Numbered from the stretch's first letter, positions 1 through 8,277 are shown. The stretch is DNA of 64,000 nt from an uncultured Eubacteriales bacterium (GCA_948933715.1 CAQZPH010000002.1:9433-73432), one strand, 5' to 3'. Translations and numbers: made by a program. Notes: generated from the sequence alone by a model not told the origin.

Positions 1-1
1 A

Positions 2-787
2 AGAGATATTCACTGCCTGAGAATTGGTTCGTCGCAAAGACCAGCGCTTTTTGCCTCTGCCTTTCATGGCATGGAATGGCTAACAAGTTTACTAGTGCTG
101 TTGTTCGCCGACCGTGTATGCAACTCCATTGCCAACAACCAGCCAATGTACGGCGTTGACATGCAACAAGCTCTAGATAAACAAGGGTTATTTATCGTTC
201 CATGCGTCAATCCCGACGGCGTTGAGATTTCTATAAACGGTGCAGAAAATGCCTGCTCATACGAAAACCTAGTAAATAGCTTAATGAACTACGGTAGTAC
301 AACATCATGGCAAGCCAATGCACGCGGAGTTGATATAAACCATAACTTTAACGCCAACTGGCAAGAGCTTCACAAGCTCGAAGAAGCTAATAATATTACA
401 GGCCCTGCTCCCACTAGATACGGCGGCCCTTACCCAAACAGCGAACCTGAAACAAGAGTTGTCGTGAACTTATGTAATACAGTCGATTTCAGACACGCTA
501 TTGCATTTCATAGCCAAGGCGAAGAAATTTATTGGCGCTTCGGGGAAAATACTCCGGAAACCTCTAAACCGATGGCTCAGATGATGGCAGAACTCAGCGG
601 GTATACTTTATCGTCGCCCGAAGGATTAGCCATAGGTGGCGGGTTTAAAGATTGGTTCATACTTAAATTTTCTAAACCTGGATTCACCGTGGAAATAGGT
701 AAGGGCAAGAACCCTCTACCAATGAAAGATATTTCTAGTATCTATAGAACGCTTGAGAAAATGCTAGTTTATTGCAGCATTGTATGA
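2..787 (+). CDS. M14 zinc carboxypeptidase-like endopeptidase, 5' end outside the window
   Basis: Cell-wall type M14 metallopeptidase, most like gamma-D-glutamyl-diamino acid endopeptidases that cut peptidoglycan stem peptides. The frame is open from the first bases, so the gene starts upstream of the window. The zinc motif H-G-M-E-W is encoded at 65-79 (His codon 65-67, Glu codon 74-76). Counting from the Met at 71, the third zinc ligand is His147 in AFHSQGE and the catalytic Glu is Glu209 in FTVEIGKG. The substrate-anchor motif reads GVDINHNF, with His where carboxypeptidase A has the Arg of N-R-N-F. I believe endopeptidase-type members often differ here, but that is from memory. The Met at 71 is internal: the zinc His lies just before it. 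A cloverleaf element ending in six T follows the stop and may terminate transcription. Localisation cannot be judged without the N-terminus. Confidence 0.85.
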   Translation, partial: RDIHCLRIGSSQRPALFASAFHGMEWLTSLLVLLFADRVCNSIANNQPMYGVDMQQALDKQGLFIVPCVNPDGVEISINGAENACSYENLVNSLMNYGSTTSWQANARGVDINHNFNANWQELHKLEEANNITGPAPTRYGGPYPNSEPETRVVVNLCNTVDFRHAIAFHSQGEEIYWRFGENTPETSKPMAQMMAELSGYTLSSPEGLAIGGGFKDWFILKFSKPGFTVEIGKGKNPLPMKDISSIYRTLEKMLVYCSIV

Positions 788-809
788 TGTGCTTTTTCTG
801 AGTGCTTAA

Positions 810-933
810 GGTGCCGTGTATGTTACATAAATTCAAATTTATGTAACATTAAAAAACGAGTGCAATGGGTTTTACCATTGGACTCGTTTTTTAGGAGCCG
901 AGTAAATAAATTTACTCGGCTCCACGCGGCACC
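810..933. repeat. Cloverleaf inverted-repeat element A
   Basis: An outer stem (810-819 with 924-933, ten pairs including one G-T) encloses three hairpins that abut with no spacer: 820-849 (14 pairs, 2-base loop), 850-893 (18 pairs with one mismatch) and 894-923 (14 pairs, 2-base loop). Every base at the four-way junction is paired. It lies between the convergent M14 peptidase and rubrerythrin genes, and the plus strand continues into six T, so it may double as a terminator. No open reading frame or transposase is present. It is one of five elements of this design in the window. Confidence 0.85.
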
Positions 934-970
934 CTTTTTTGATGCTAAAAATTTTATAAAAGTTTAAATA

Positions 971-1510
971 TTAATAGTTATCTGATTTAATCTCAAAATA
1001 TGCTTGAGGATGTTTGCAGGTAGGACATAGTTCTGGAGCCGTTTTTCCCACATGGACATGGCCACAATTCCTACATACCCAAACAACTACTTCATCTTTC
1101 TCAAAAACTTTTTTATCTTCTACATTTTTAAGTAAAGCATTATAACGTTTTTCATGTTCTTTTTCGACATCCGCAACTAAACGCATAGCATTAGCGATCT
1201 CGACAAAGCCTTCTTCTTCTGCAACATCAGCAAACTCTTTATACATTTCTGTCCATTCATAGTTTTCTCCAGCTGCAGCGTCTTTAAGATTCTCTTTAGT
1301 ACTTGGAATCTCTCCATTATGAAGATACTTAAACCATAGTTTAGCATGTTCCTTTTCGTTATCTGCAGTTTTTTCAAAAATATCTGCTATTTGTTGATAT
1401 CCTTCTTTGCGGGCTGCAGAAGCATAATAAGTATATTTATTTCTTGCTTGAGATTCTCCTGCAAACGCTGCTAATAAATTAGCTTCTGTTCTACTACCCT
1501 TAAAATCCAT
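971..1510 (-). CDS. rbr: Rubrerythrin
   Basis: Non-haem diiron peroxidase that reduces hydrogen peroxide in the cytoplasm of anaerobes, using electrons passed through rubredoxin. The first ~135 residues form the ferritin-like four-helix domain with the ligand signatures AGESQARN near residue 19, DNEKEH near 52-55 and DVEKEH near 115. The C-terminal ~35 residues form a rubredoxin-like Fe(SCys)4 knuckle with CRNC and CPTC. At 179 residues it has the usual length. The start follows a strong AAGGAGG site. Upstream, a 14-base AT palindrome (1555-1568) lies next to a TATAAT-like -10 and could be an operator. A separate rubredoxin and a flavodiiron protein are encoded near 19 kb and are plausible partners. 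Confidence 0.96.
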   Translation of the reverse strand: MDFKGSRTEANLLAAFAGESQARNKYTYYASAARKEGYQQIADIFEKTADNEKEHAKLWFKYLHNGEIPSTKENLKDAAAGENYEWTEMYKEFADVAEEEGFVEIANAMRLVADVEKEHEKRYNALLKNVEDKKVFEKDEVVVWVCRNCGHVHVGKTAPELCPTCKHPQAYFEIKSDNY

Positions 1511-1679
1511 TAAAAAATCCTCCTTAAAATAGACTCTACCAATTATAAGCCTATTTAATATATATTAATTATATCTTAACGTTTATGAAAATACAACACT
1601 CAAAAAACAGAAAAATACAATTTACTTTCTTAGGCAAAAATATTATAATATAATAAAAATGTGATCGGAGATGATTATA

Positions 1680-2000
1680 ATGTCGATAGAAAATGTAAAA
1701 AGATTTTACGATACAATCGCTACCGATACAGATCTACGCCAAAGAATAATAGAGGCTAACAAAAAATATGCAGGGCAAACATTAGATAATCATGAACTTG
1801 AAAAGTTAATGGCAGAAGAATTTTTGCCGCTTTTAAAAGAAGAAGGATATTATTTTACAATTGATGAATTGATAACATATCAAAACGAAATAATAAAATC
1901 GGACAACTCCTTAGCCCAAAGTAGTTTTGAAAATATTTCTGGTGGGGTAACTCCCAAAAAAGCTATTCGCAATTTATTAAAAGATATATTTAAGCTTTAA
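1680..2000 (+). CDS. Nif11-type leader / putative RiPP precursor peptide
   Basis: A 106-residue protein resembling the Nif11-like leader family of peptide natural-product precursors. The N-terminal ~70 residues have the family pattern: S-x-E-N-V-K-R-F-Y-D-T-I-A-T-D, then D-L-R-Q-R-I, then an acidic helix ending GYYFTIDEL. A double-glycine-type site, ISGG, sits near residue 87. The short tail after it, VTPKKAIRNLLKDIFKL, is basic and amphipathic and has no Cys. An upstream ATG at 1671 touches the GGAG at 1667-1670, so the ATG at 1680 (nine-base spacing) is the better start. No modification enzyme, ABC transporter-peptidase or immunity gene is visible nearby, so it is either an orphan precursor or a Nif11-domain protein with another role. 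Confidence 0.65.
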   Translation: MSIENVKRFYDTIATDTDLRQRIIEANKKYAGQTLDNHELEKLMAEEFLPLLKEEGYYFTIDELITYQNEIIKSDNSLAQSSFENISGGVTPKKAIRNLLKDIFKL

Positions 2001-2146
2001 TTTTTATCTTAAAATTCATGATAGGGAATATCCAAAATAAATTATTTTCTTTTTATTACTATCAAATTTTTAACTAAACTATTTTCCCCTTGAATTTATC
2101 ACTATTGCCATGTAGAATATAAATATTAGGGGAGTGTGATAACACA

Positions 2147-2881
2147 ATGCTTGGAAAAAACTTCAAGGTGGTGATTGACGGTTCTGCATACAGTGAAAAA
2201 TTTAGATTTTATGCTCCATTATATAACGCACACATTATTGACCCTTTAAATAGATCACATAACAAAAAAGTTTATGTAATTTCTAATAAACAACTCGATA
2301 CATCTATTACTGGAACCGTTATTGCTATTGCTAACAAAGGTATGGGACCGCGCGAACAGTTGATCTTAGCACCACAAGATACTATTTATTATTCACCCGA
2401 AATAAGAAGTCGCCTTTCTAGAATCCGCAATCAAGATACTTATAAATTATCGTGCCTTTATGAAAAATCTTGCGGGGCTGTAATTTTTCATGATTGCGAC
2501 GGGGAACGTTATTTTCTTTTAGTAAAGAATAAAAATGGGTTACATTGGGGATTCCCTAAAGGACATATTGAAGTTGGTGAAACTGAAGAGCAAACTGCTT
2601 TACGCGAAATAAAAGAAGAAACTGATCTTGATGTTACCATACTAGATGGATTTAGAAAAACTAGTATTTACAGGTTGTTTGGCAAAACAAAGAAAAAAGT
2701 TGTAATTTTTATAGCTAAATCTGAAACACAAAAGGTAAAAGTTCAAAATAGTGAGATCGAAACTTTTAAATGGGCTACAAAAGAAGACGTTTATAATATT
2801 TTGCGGTACCGTAACGATTTAAGAATTTTTGAGTCTGCCCTTAGATGGCTAAAAAAGACTAACAATACCCCACAAAAATAA
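2147..2881 (+). CDS. Nudix hydrolase with an extra N-terminal domain
   Basis: A 244-residue two-part protein. The C-terminal ~140 residues are a Nudix hydrolase: the box GHIEVGETEEQTAL-REIKEETDL matches GX5EX7REUXEEXGU, with the metal-binding Glu residues intact. The short, hydrophobic flanking regions resemble Ap4A hydrolase-type Nudix proteins, so a dinucleoside polyphosphate substrate is possible but not shown. The N-terminal ~100 residues (FKVVIDGS, TGTVIAIANKG, REQLILAPQDTIYY) look like a degenerate version of the small inorganic-pyrophosphatase-related domain seen in Clostridia; this is inference. A true family I pyrophosphatase is encoded at 47075. The start has a GGGGAG site upstream. 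A 14-pair hairpin with a T-run follows. Confidence 0.8.
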   Translation: MLGKNFKVVIDGSAYSEKFRFYAPLYNAHIIDPLNRSHNKKVYVISNKQLDTSITGTVIAIANKGMGPREQLILAPQDTIYYSPEIRSRLSRIRNQDTYKLSCLYEKSCGAVIFHDCDGERYFLLVKNKNGLHWGFPKGHIEVGETEEQTALREIKEETDLDVTILDGFRKTSIYRLFGKTKKKVVIFIAKSETQKVKVQNSEIETFKWATKEDVYNILRYRNDLRIFESALRWLKKTNNTPQK

Positions 2882-2893
2882 AAATATTAATTA

Positions 2894-2945
2894 AGGCACA
2901 TAGGATCAGTTGCTCTGTTTGTCGATCCTATGTGCCTATTTTTAA
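2894..2945 (+). terminator. Rho-independent terminator of the Nudix gene
   Basis: A perfect 14-pair stem (2894-2907 with 2924-2937) with a 16-base loop is followed by TATTTTT. It lies 12 bases after the Nudix stop. Confidence 0.85.
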
Positions 2946-2999
2946 AAAGAAGATTTAGTGCTTCTTTTAGTATAAATATTATCTTTATTATAGAATTTC

Positions 3000-3088
3000 T
3001 GGCGGAGACGGCGAGATTCGAACTCGCGGGGGATTGCTCCCTAACTGATTTCGAGTCAGCCCCGTTATGACCACTTCGATACGTCTCC
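3000..3088 (-). tRNA. tRNA-Ser (anticodon CGA)
   Basis: The minus strand gives a complete class II tRNA. The 7-pair acceptor is GGAGACG with CGTCTCC, the T-arm contains GTTCGAATC, and there is a long variable arm (GGGAGCAATCCC region). The anticodon loop is CTCGAAA with anticodon CGA, reading UCG codons. The discriminator base is G and the 3' CCA is encoded (3000-3002). The type II variable arm and the Ser-like acceptor fit serine. It stands alone between the Nudix gene and a small membrane protein gene. Confidence 0.96.
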
Positions 3089-3151
3089 GCATATGAAAAT
3101 CACTTTTAAATTATAAAATAATCCTTTGTGTCTGTCAACCAAATGATAAAT

Positions 3152-3421
3152 TTATAAGGCCAAAATATTAATAATAACAATCGAACTGATCGCTCCTAAT
3201 AAGGCGGATATTCCTAGTCTCACTCCCCAATAAACTGTTTTGTTGTGTTCTTTTATTGTCGATGGCACATCCATATTGCGTAAAAGCCTTTTTGCTTCTT
3301 TTTCTAGTAGCTCTTTTTGTATGTCTGAATACTCGGGTTTTATAAATAAAATAGCCTTTTCATAATATTTATTTCCCGTCTCTGATACCTCTATTACATA
3401 CTTGTTGATTCCCTTTATCAC
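3152..3421 (-). CDS. Small hypothetical membrane protein
   Basis: An 89-residue protein without a family I can name. The N-terminal two thirds is charged (KEAKRLLRNMDVP, IKEHNKTVYW). The last ~22 residues (GISALLGAISSIVIINILAL) form one hydrophobic helix, so it is probably a tail-anchored membrane protein with a cytoplasmic N-terminus. The start is GTG at 3421, preceded by AGGAAGTGG. It is transcribed away from the glycosylase gene and towards tRNA-Ser. No enzymatic motif is visible. Confidence 0.6.
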   Translation of the reverse strand: MIKGINKYVIEVSETGNKYYEKAILFIKPEYSDIQKELLEKEAKRLLRNMDVPSTIKEHNKTVYWGVRLGISALLGAISSIVIINILAL

Positions 3422-3757
3422 TCTACCACTTCCTATATTCTCAGTTTATAAATTTATGTTTTATACAAAAATTGACCCTAAAAATTTATCTTTAAATTTT
3501 ATACTAATTGTAAAATTATTGCCAATTTATTTCCAATATTCAACAGGTATTAGTGGAAAACTCTGTGGAAAACGTGGAAAACCTCCCATAATATTTAAGT
3601 TGCAAAAATTTTATTCTTTTTGTGGATAACTAAGTTACAACTAATTGTAATTTTTATTTTAATTTTAGAAGTTAAAAATATTTAATAAAAATTTGTTTCT
3701 TTTTATTAAAATTTGTTTTATACTAAAATAAATTGTTTAAATAAGGAGTTTTTTCTC
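3422..3757. other. AT-rich divergent intergenic region with a perfect DnaA box
   Basis: This 336-base stretch separates the small membrane protein gene from the glycosylase gene. It holds a perfect DnaA box in reverse orientation (TGTGGATAA, 3621-3629) and nearby near-matches in the run GTGGAAAACTCTGTGGAAAA around 3550-3570. A similar segment, TGTTTTATAC-AAAAT, occurs twice. An overlapping open frame (3402-3629) has no ribosome binding site and no recognisable product. No clear promoter of consensus quality is seen. Confidence 0.5.
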
Positions 3758-4603
3758 GTGAAAAAAACAATAATAAAAAACAAAACCCCTCAAATTATTA
3801 CAAAAAATGTCTCTAACTTTAATCTTGCTGAAACTTTTGACTGCGGACAATGTTTCCGGTGGAATAAAGTAAGTGACGATAAATTTACAGGAATCGCTTT
3901 TGGAAAAGTCTTAACAGTATCAATTAAAGATAATAATCTTATTTTAGAAAACACTTCAACTCAAGACTATAATAATATTTGGCAAGATTATTTCGATTTA
4001 AACACAGATTATAATAAAATTAAAACTATTATATCTGGGATCGACTCTACATTAAATATAGCTTGTTCTTTTGCACCAGGAATCAGAATTTTAAAGCAAG
4101 ACCCATGGGAAGCATTATGTTCTTTCATTATTTCACAAAATAATAATATTCCTAGAATAAAAGGTATTATCGAACGTATGTGCTGCAATTTTGGGAACGA
4201 GATAGAACCAGGATTATTTTCTTTTCCATCTTATGATACTTTATCAACGTTATCTAAAAGTGACCTTGCTTCTATTAAATGTGGTTTCCGTGACGCTTAT
4301 ATTATTGATGCTGCTAAAAAAGTATCTTCAGGTGAAATTAACTTTGAAGAATTAAAAAGTTTACCTCTTGACAAAGCAAGAAAAGAACTTATGAAAATTA
4401 AAGGTGTTGGTCCTAAAGTAGCTGAATGTACTTTACTTTATGGGTTACATAGGCTCGATGCTTTTCCTATTGATGTTTGGATGAAACGCGCTATAAATAC
4501 TTTTTTCCCCGGTAAACCTGTTAGTTATTTCGGTGAATATGCTGGCATTGCTCAGCAGTATATTTTTCATTATAGCCGTATGAACAAAAGTTTAGTTAAA
4601 TAA
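3758..4603 (+). CDS. ogg: 8-oxoguanine DNA glycosylase/AP lyase, OGG1 type
   Basis: Base-excision repair enzyme that removes oxidised guanine from DNA. The N-terminal part matches the OGG N domain (FDCGQCFRW). The central and C-terminal parts form the HhH-GPD domain: the hairpin motif MKIKGVGPKVAECTLLYG carries the catalytic Lys, and FPIDVW carries the catalytic Asp. The GTG at 3758 is chosen because AAGGAG at 3743-3748 lies nine bases before it; an in-frame ATG at 3713 has no such site. The predicted length is 281 residues, close to clostridial homologues. The enzyme fits with the oxidative-stress genes elsewhere in the window. A GC-rich hairpin follows the stop. Confidence 0.9.
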   Translation: MKKTIIKNKTPQIITKNVSNFNLAETFDCGQCFRWNKVSDDKFTGIAFGKVLTVSIKDNNLILENTSTQDYNNIWQDYFDLNTDYNKIKTIISGIDSTLNIACSFAPGIRILKQDPWEALCSFIISQNNNIPRIKGIIERMCCNFGNEIEPGLFSFPSYDTLSTLSKSDLASIKCGFRDAYIIDAAKKVSSGEINFEELKSLPLDKARKELMKIKGVGPKVAECTLLYGLHRLDAFPIDVWMKRAINTFFPGKPVSYFGEYAGIAQQYIFHYSRMNKSLVK

Positions 4604-4624
4604 TTTTGAGTGTCTAAAACTAGA

Positions 4625-4696
4625 GCGGGGGGCTCGACGCACTTGTGTCGAGCCCCCCGCCTTTAAATATGTGGCTGCGCGGTATAGTGCAGCCAC
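4625..4696 (+). terminator. Two tandem GC-rich hairpins after the glycosylase gene
   Basis: The first hairpin is a perfect 14-pair stem (4625-4638 with 4647-4660, 8-base loop) followed by CTTTAAAT. The second has 8 pairs (4671-4678 with 4689-4696). They lie between the convergent glycosylase and ychF genes and probably end transcription. The stem is unusually GC-rich for this genome. No enclosing outer stem is found, unlike the cloverleaf elements. Confidence 0.6.
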
Positions 4697-4727
4697 TAAA
4701 CTTACAGTAGATTGATAATACTAGATT

Positions 4728-5822
4728 TTACACATTAAATCTAAATAAAACCACATCTCCATCTTTCATAACATATTCCTTACCTTCTGATCTAACTAAC
4801 CCTTTTTCCTTAGCTATTGTCATAGATCCGCAATTTACTAAGTCGTCAAATGATACTACTTCTGCACGAATAAACCCACGTTCAAAATCTGTGTGTATTT
4901 TACCTGCCGCACCTGGTGCTTTAGTTCCCTTTTTTATCGTCCATGCTCTGACTTCTGGCTTCCCTGCGGTTAAAAAAGAAATTAAACCTAGCAGTTCATA
5001 ACATGCTTGTATCAACCTATCAAGGCCTGATTCTTTAAGCCCCATGTCTGATAAAAATATTTCTTTTTCACTAGTATCAAGTTCTGAAATCTCTGACTCA
5101 ATTTGCGCGCTAATGGGTAATACCTTTGCGCCTTCTTTTACCGCAATCTCTTTAACAATTTTTAAGTATTTATTATCTTCTATCCCAGATTTAAAGTCAG
5201 TATCACTTACGTTCGCTGCATATATAATTGGTTTGTTTGTAAGAAACGCCACTGATTCAAGTAACTTAGATTCTTCTTTTGTGCATTCAATACTTCGCGC
5301 TGGTAATTCTTTATCAAAATGCTCTTTTAAACGTTCAAAAAAATCTAAATCCTGCTGATATTTCTTATCGGCTTTTATTAATTTACGCGTTTTTTCTATG
5401 CGTCGATCTAAAAGTTCTATATCAGATAAAATTAGTTCTAGATTAATAGTTTCAATATCTCTTGCAGGATCAATGTTCCCCTCAACATGTACTATATCAT
5501 CGTTTTCAAAGCAGCGTACCACATGAACGATTGCGTCTACTTCACGAATATTGGATAAAAATTTGTTCCCGAGCCCTTCGCCTTTGGATGCACCTTTTAC
5601 TAGCCCTGCAATATCCACGAATTCAATGGTCGCTGGCGTAAATTTCTCTGGGTCATACATCTTAGCTAATTCGTCGAGTCGTTTATCTGGAACTGCAACT
5701 ACTCCGATATTGGGTTCTATCGTACAAAATGGGTAATTCGCCGATTGTGCTCCCGCGTTTGTTATTGCATTAAATAACGTGCTTTTACCTACGTTTGGTA
5801 AACCTATTATACCAAGTTTCAT
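4728..5822 (-). CDS. ychF: Redox-regulated ATPase/GTPase YchF
   Basis: OBG-family P-loop NTPase that binds ribosomes and prefers ATP over GTP in characterised members. The G1 motif GLPNVGKST is at the N-terminus and FVDIAGLVKGASKGEGLGNKF carries G3. The NxxE motif (AANVSD region) stands in for NKxD. The C-terminal TGS-like domain includes TIKKGTKAPGAAGKIH and ends EGKEYVMKDGDVVLFRFNV, the typical YchF C-terminus. The start is ATG at 5822 (MKLGIIGLPN), with AGAGG upstream. An earlier in-frame ATG at 5888 would run into cloverleaf element B and has no support. Length is 364 residues, normal for the family. Confidence 0.95.
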   Translation of the reverse strand: MKLGIIGLPNVGKSTLFNAITNAGAQSANYPFCTIEPNIGVVAVPDKRLDELAKMYDPEKFTPATIEFVDIAGLVKGASKGEGLGNKFLSNIREVDAIVHVVRCFENDDIVHVEGNIDPARDIETINLELILSDIELLDRRIEKTRKLIKADKKYQQDLDFFERLKEHFDKELPARSIECTKEESKLLESVAFLTNKPIIYAANVSDTDFKSGIEDNKYLKIVKEIAVKEGAKVLPISAQIESEISELDTSEKEIFLSDMGLKESGLDRLIQACYELLGLISFLTAGKPEVRAWTIKKGTKAPGAAGKIHTDFERGFIRAEVVSFDDLVNCGSMTIAKEKGLVRSEGKEYVMKDGDVVLFRFNV

Positions 5823-5867
5823 CTCTTTACCTCTCTTAATTTTAGTCCTATTAACTCTCACTCTTAG

Positions 5868-5996
5868 AGGCACCGCCTGATGCGACAAGAAAGTCGCATC
5901 AGGTTAGTACAGGTACTACATCTTATTTTTATTTATTATGTTTATCGTACCTGTACTAGCCAAGCAAGAAATTTTATTTCGTGCTTGGCGGTGCCT
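5868..5996. repeat. Cloverleaf inverted-repeat element B
   Basis: The outer stem (5868-5874 with 5990-5996, extendable to ten pairs) encloses three hairpins: 5876-5903 (11 pairs, 6-base loop), 5905-5958 (12 pairs, 30-base AT loop) and 5959-5989 (8 pairs plus an inner 5-pair helix). At most one base is unpaired between neighbouring arms. The GCC/GGC step is shared by the outer stem and the third hairpin, so the junction could migrate. It lies between tex and ychF, which run in the same direction. Confidence 0.85.
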
Positions 5997-6014
5997 TTAA
6001 AATACAATCCTAAG

Positions 6015-8186
6015 TTAAGATACTATCTTACCTTTATCGTCTAACTTCATAGTTAATGAAATCCTCTTCTTATCAAGATCAACTGAGAGTACCCTAACTT
6101 TAACAATATCTCCAACCTTAAGCACTTCGGACGGATGCTTAATATATTTATCGCAAATCTGCGAAATATGAACCAGTCCATCCTGATGAACACCGATATC
6201 TATAAATGCACCAAAATCTATAACATTTCTAACTGTGCCATCAAGTTCCATACCTTCTTTTAGATCCTTCATATCAAGTACATCTTTACGTAACATTGGC
6301 TGTACCAATTCATCACGAGGATCTCTACCTGGCCGCAAAAGTTCAATAACTATATCCTGTAAAGTTGGAACCCCAACGCCTATTTTTTCGGCAAGAGTAG
6401 ATTCACCTATATTTTCTACCTTAGATTTTATATCCTTAATTTGACCAGTCTTAATGCTATCAAGTGTATATCCACATAAATCAAGTAACTTCTGGGCAGC
6501 ATCATATGATTCTGGGTGCACAGCCGTGTTATCAAGAACATTCTTACTTTCAGCCACTCTTAAAAATCCCGCACATTGAAGAAACGCTTTTGGACCTAAC
6601 TTTGCAACTTTTTTTAGTTCATTTCTTGATTTAAAAGCACCATTTTCTTCCCTGTAGGTAACAATATTTTTAGAAACTGCAGCACTTAGTCCTGAAACTC
6701 TAGACAAAAGCGAGGGAGAAGCCGTATTAAGATCAACGCCAACAGTATTTACACAATCTTCTACTACACCACCTAAAGCCTCGTCTAGTTGCTTTTTGGG
6801 CATGTCATGCTGATATTGACCAATCCCTATTGCTTTAGGATCGATTTTTACAAGCTCAGCAAGTGGATCTTGCAAACGTCTTGCAATGGAAACTGCACTT
6901 CTTAATGTAACATCATAGTCGGGGAACTCTTGTGCTGCTAATTTCGATGCAGAATATACAGAGGCACCAGCTTCACTAACAACCATATATGATGCATCTA
7001 AATTCTCTTCGTGAATTAAATCTGACACAAACATCTCAGTTTCTTTAGAAGCTGTACCGTTACCTATTGATATGATTTCAACGGCGTATTTTTTTACAAG
7101 AGATGTAATTATCTTTTTAGCTTCATCTATTTTAGCCTGTGAATGTGTCGGGTATATAACATTAGTATCAAGTACTTTTCCTGTTGCGTCAACTACTGCT
7201 ACTTTGCAACCTGTCCTATATCCTGGATCAAGACCCATTGCTACTTTCCCTTTAACCGGTGGCTGCATAAGCAAATGCCTCAAATTTAAGGAAAAAACTT
7301 TAATAGCTTGCTCATCGGCTTTTTGAGTTAATTCGTTTCTTATTTCTCGTTCAATCGACGGGAATATTAACCTGCTATATGCATCTTCTGCTGCTAGTTT
7401 CACGGTCTCTGTGCAGGGTGACCCTTCTTTAACCGTGTCCGAACATACTATACTTAAGGCTCTACTTGCGTCAAAGTCTATTGATACTTTAAGGTAACCT
7501 TCTTTTTCGCCTCTATCTATTGCTAAAACCCTATGCCCTGCTACCTTTGAAACCGGTTCTTTAAAATCGTAATACTGGCTGTATACTGAATCTTTATCTT
7601 CATCTGCTGCTTTGGAACAAAGTATAGACTGCGCCATCGCTACTACTCTTAACCTTTTTCTTATGTTTGCATCATCAGATATATTCTCAGCTATAATGTC
7701 CATTGCACCTTGCAGTGCTTCTTGTGCATCATTTATCTCTTTTTCTGGGTCAACAAACTTCTCTGCTAAAATGATCGGTTCTTCTGTGTTTTTTTCTTGG
7801 GCGTAAATCATTTCTGCTAGTGGTTCAAGCCCCTTTTCTTTCGCTACGGATGCTCTTGTTTTTCTTTTTGGTCTGTATGGCCTATAGATATCGTCAATCT
7901 CTGCCAGGGTCGCTGCTTTATCAAGCGCGGCGCTTATCTCTTCTGTCATTGCATCAAGACCCGTTATCAAAGCTCTTACTTCTTCTCGTCTTTCGTCAAG
8001 ACTTCTTAAATACGCTAACCGTTCGCTGATTTCTCTTAAAGTCTGGTCGTCTAGCAAGCCATGTGCTTCTTTTCTATATCGCGCAATGAAAGGTATTGTA
8101 TTTCCTTCGTCGATTAGTTTTATTACATTGTCAATTTGCCAAGACTGCAAGCCAAATTGATCGGATAAAGTCATTATATAATCCAT
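6015..8186 (-). CDS. tex: Tex family RNA-binding transcription accessory protein
   Basis: A 723-residue nucleic-acid binding protein of the Tex/YhgF family, linked to transcription and stress tolerance. The domain order is typical: an N-terminal helical region (IPFIARYRKEAHGLLDDQTLREI), a YqgF/RNase H-like domain (MGLDPGYRTGCKVAVVD near residue 320), helix-hairpin-helix repeats (SLLSRVSGLSAAVSKNIV; KVAKLGPKAFLQCAGFLRV), and a C-terminal S1 domain from about residue 645 (LDGTVRNVIDFGAFIDIGVHQDGLVHISQ is the signature region). The start has AGGTGA six bases upstream. It is flanked by cloverleaf B downstream and cloverleaf C upstream, and is probably a single-gene unit. Confidence 0.96.
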   Translation of the reverse strand: MDYIMTLSDQFGLQSWQIDNVIKLIDEGNTIPFIARYRKEAHGLLDDQTLREISERLAYLRSLDERREEVRALITGLDAMTEEISAALDKAATLAEIDDIYRPYRPKRKTRASVAKEKGLEPLAEMIYAQEKNTEEPIILAEKFVDPEKEINDAQEALQGAMDIIAENISDDANIRKRLRVVAMAQSILCSKAADEDKDSVYSQYYDFKEPVSKVAGHRVLAIDRGEKEGYLKVSIDFDASRALSIVCSDTVKEGSPCTETVKLAAEDAYSRLIFPSIEREIRNELTQKADEQAIKVFSLNLRHLLMQPPVKGKVAMGLDPGYRTGCKVAVVDATGKVLDTNVIYPTHSQAKIDEAKKIITSLVKKYAVEIISIGNGTASKETEMFVSDLIHEENLDASYMVVSEAGASVYSASKLAAQEFPDYDVTLRSAVSIARRLQDPLAELVKIDPKAIGIGQYQHDMPKKQLDEALGGVVEDCVNTVGVDLNTASPSLLSRVSGLSAAVSKNIVTYREENGAFKSRNELKKVAKLGPKAFLQCAGFLRVAESKNVLDNTAVHPESYDAAQKLLDLCGYTLDSIKTGQIKDIKSKVENIGESTLAEKIGVGVPTLQDIVIELLRPGRDPRDELVQPMLRKDVLDMKDLKEGMELDGTVRNVIDFGAFIDIGVHQDGLVHISQICDKYIKHPSEVLKVGDIVKVRVLSVDLDKKRISLTMKLDDKGKIVS

Positions 8187-8277
8187 ATTTCGTCACCTAT
8201 CTTTAATTTTGATAGTTTTAATTATAACATAAAACCCTAACATTTAGAACCCAAAACTTGCGCTTAAAAACAAATTT

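Noticed and set aside
3402..3629. Plus-strand open frame of 75 codons before the glycosylase gene
   Set aside because: No ribosome binding site, overlaps the start of the minus-strand small gene, AT-rich low-complexity product, no family resemblance.
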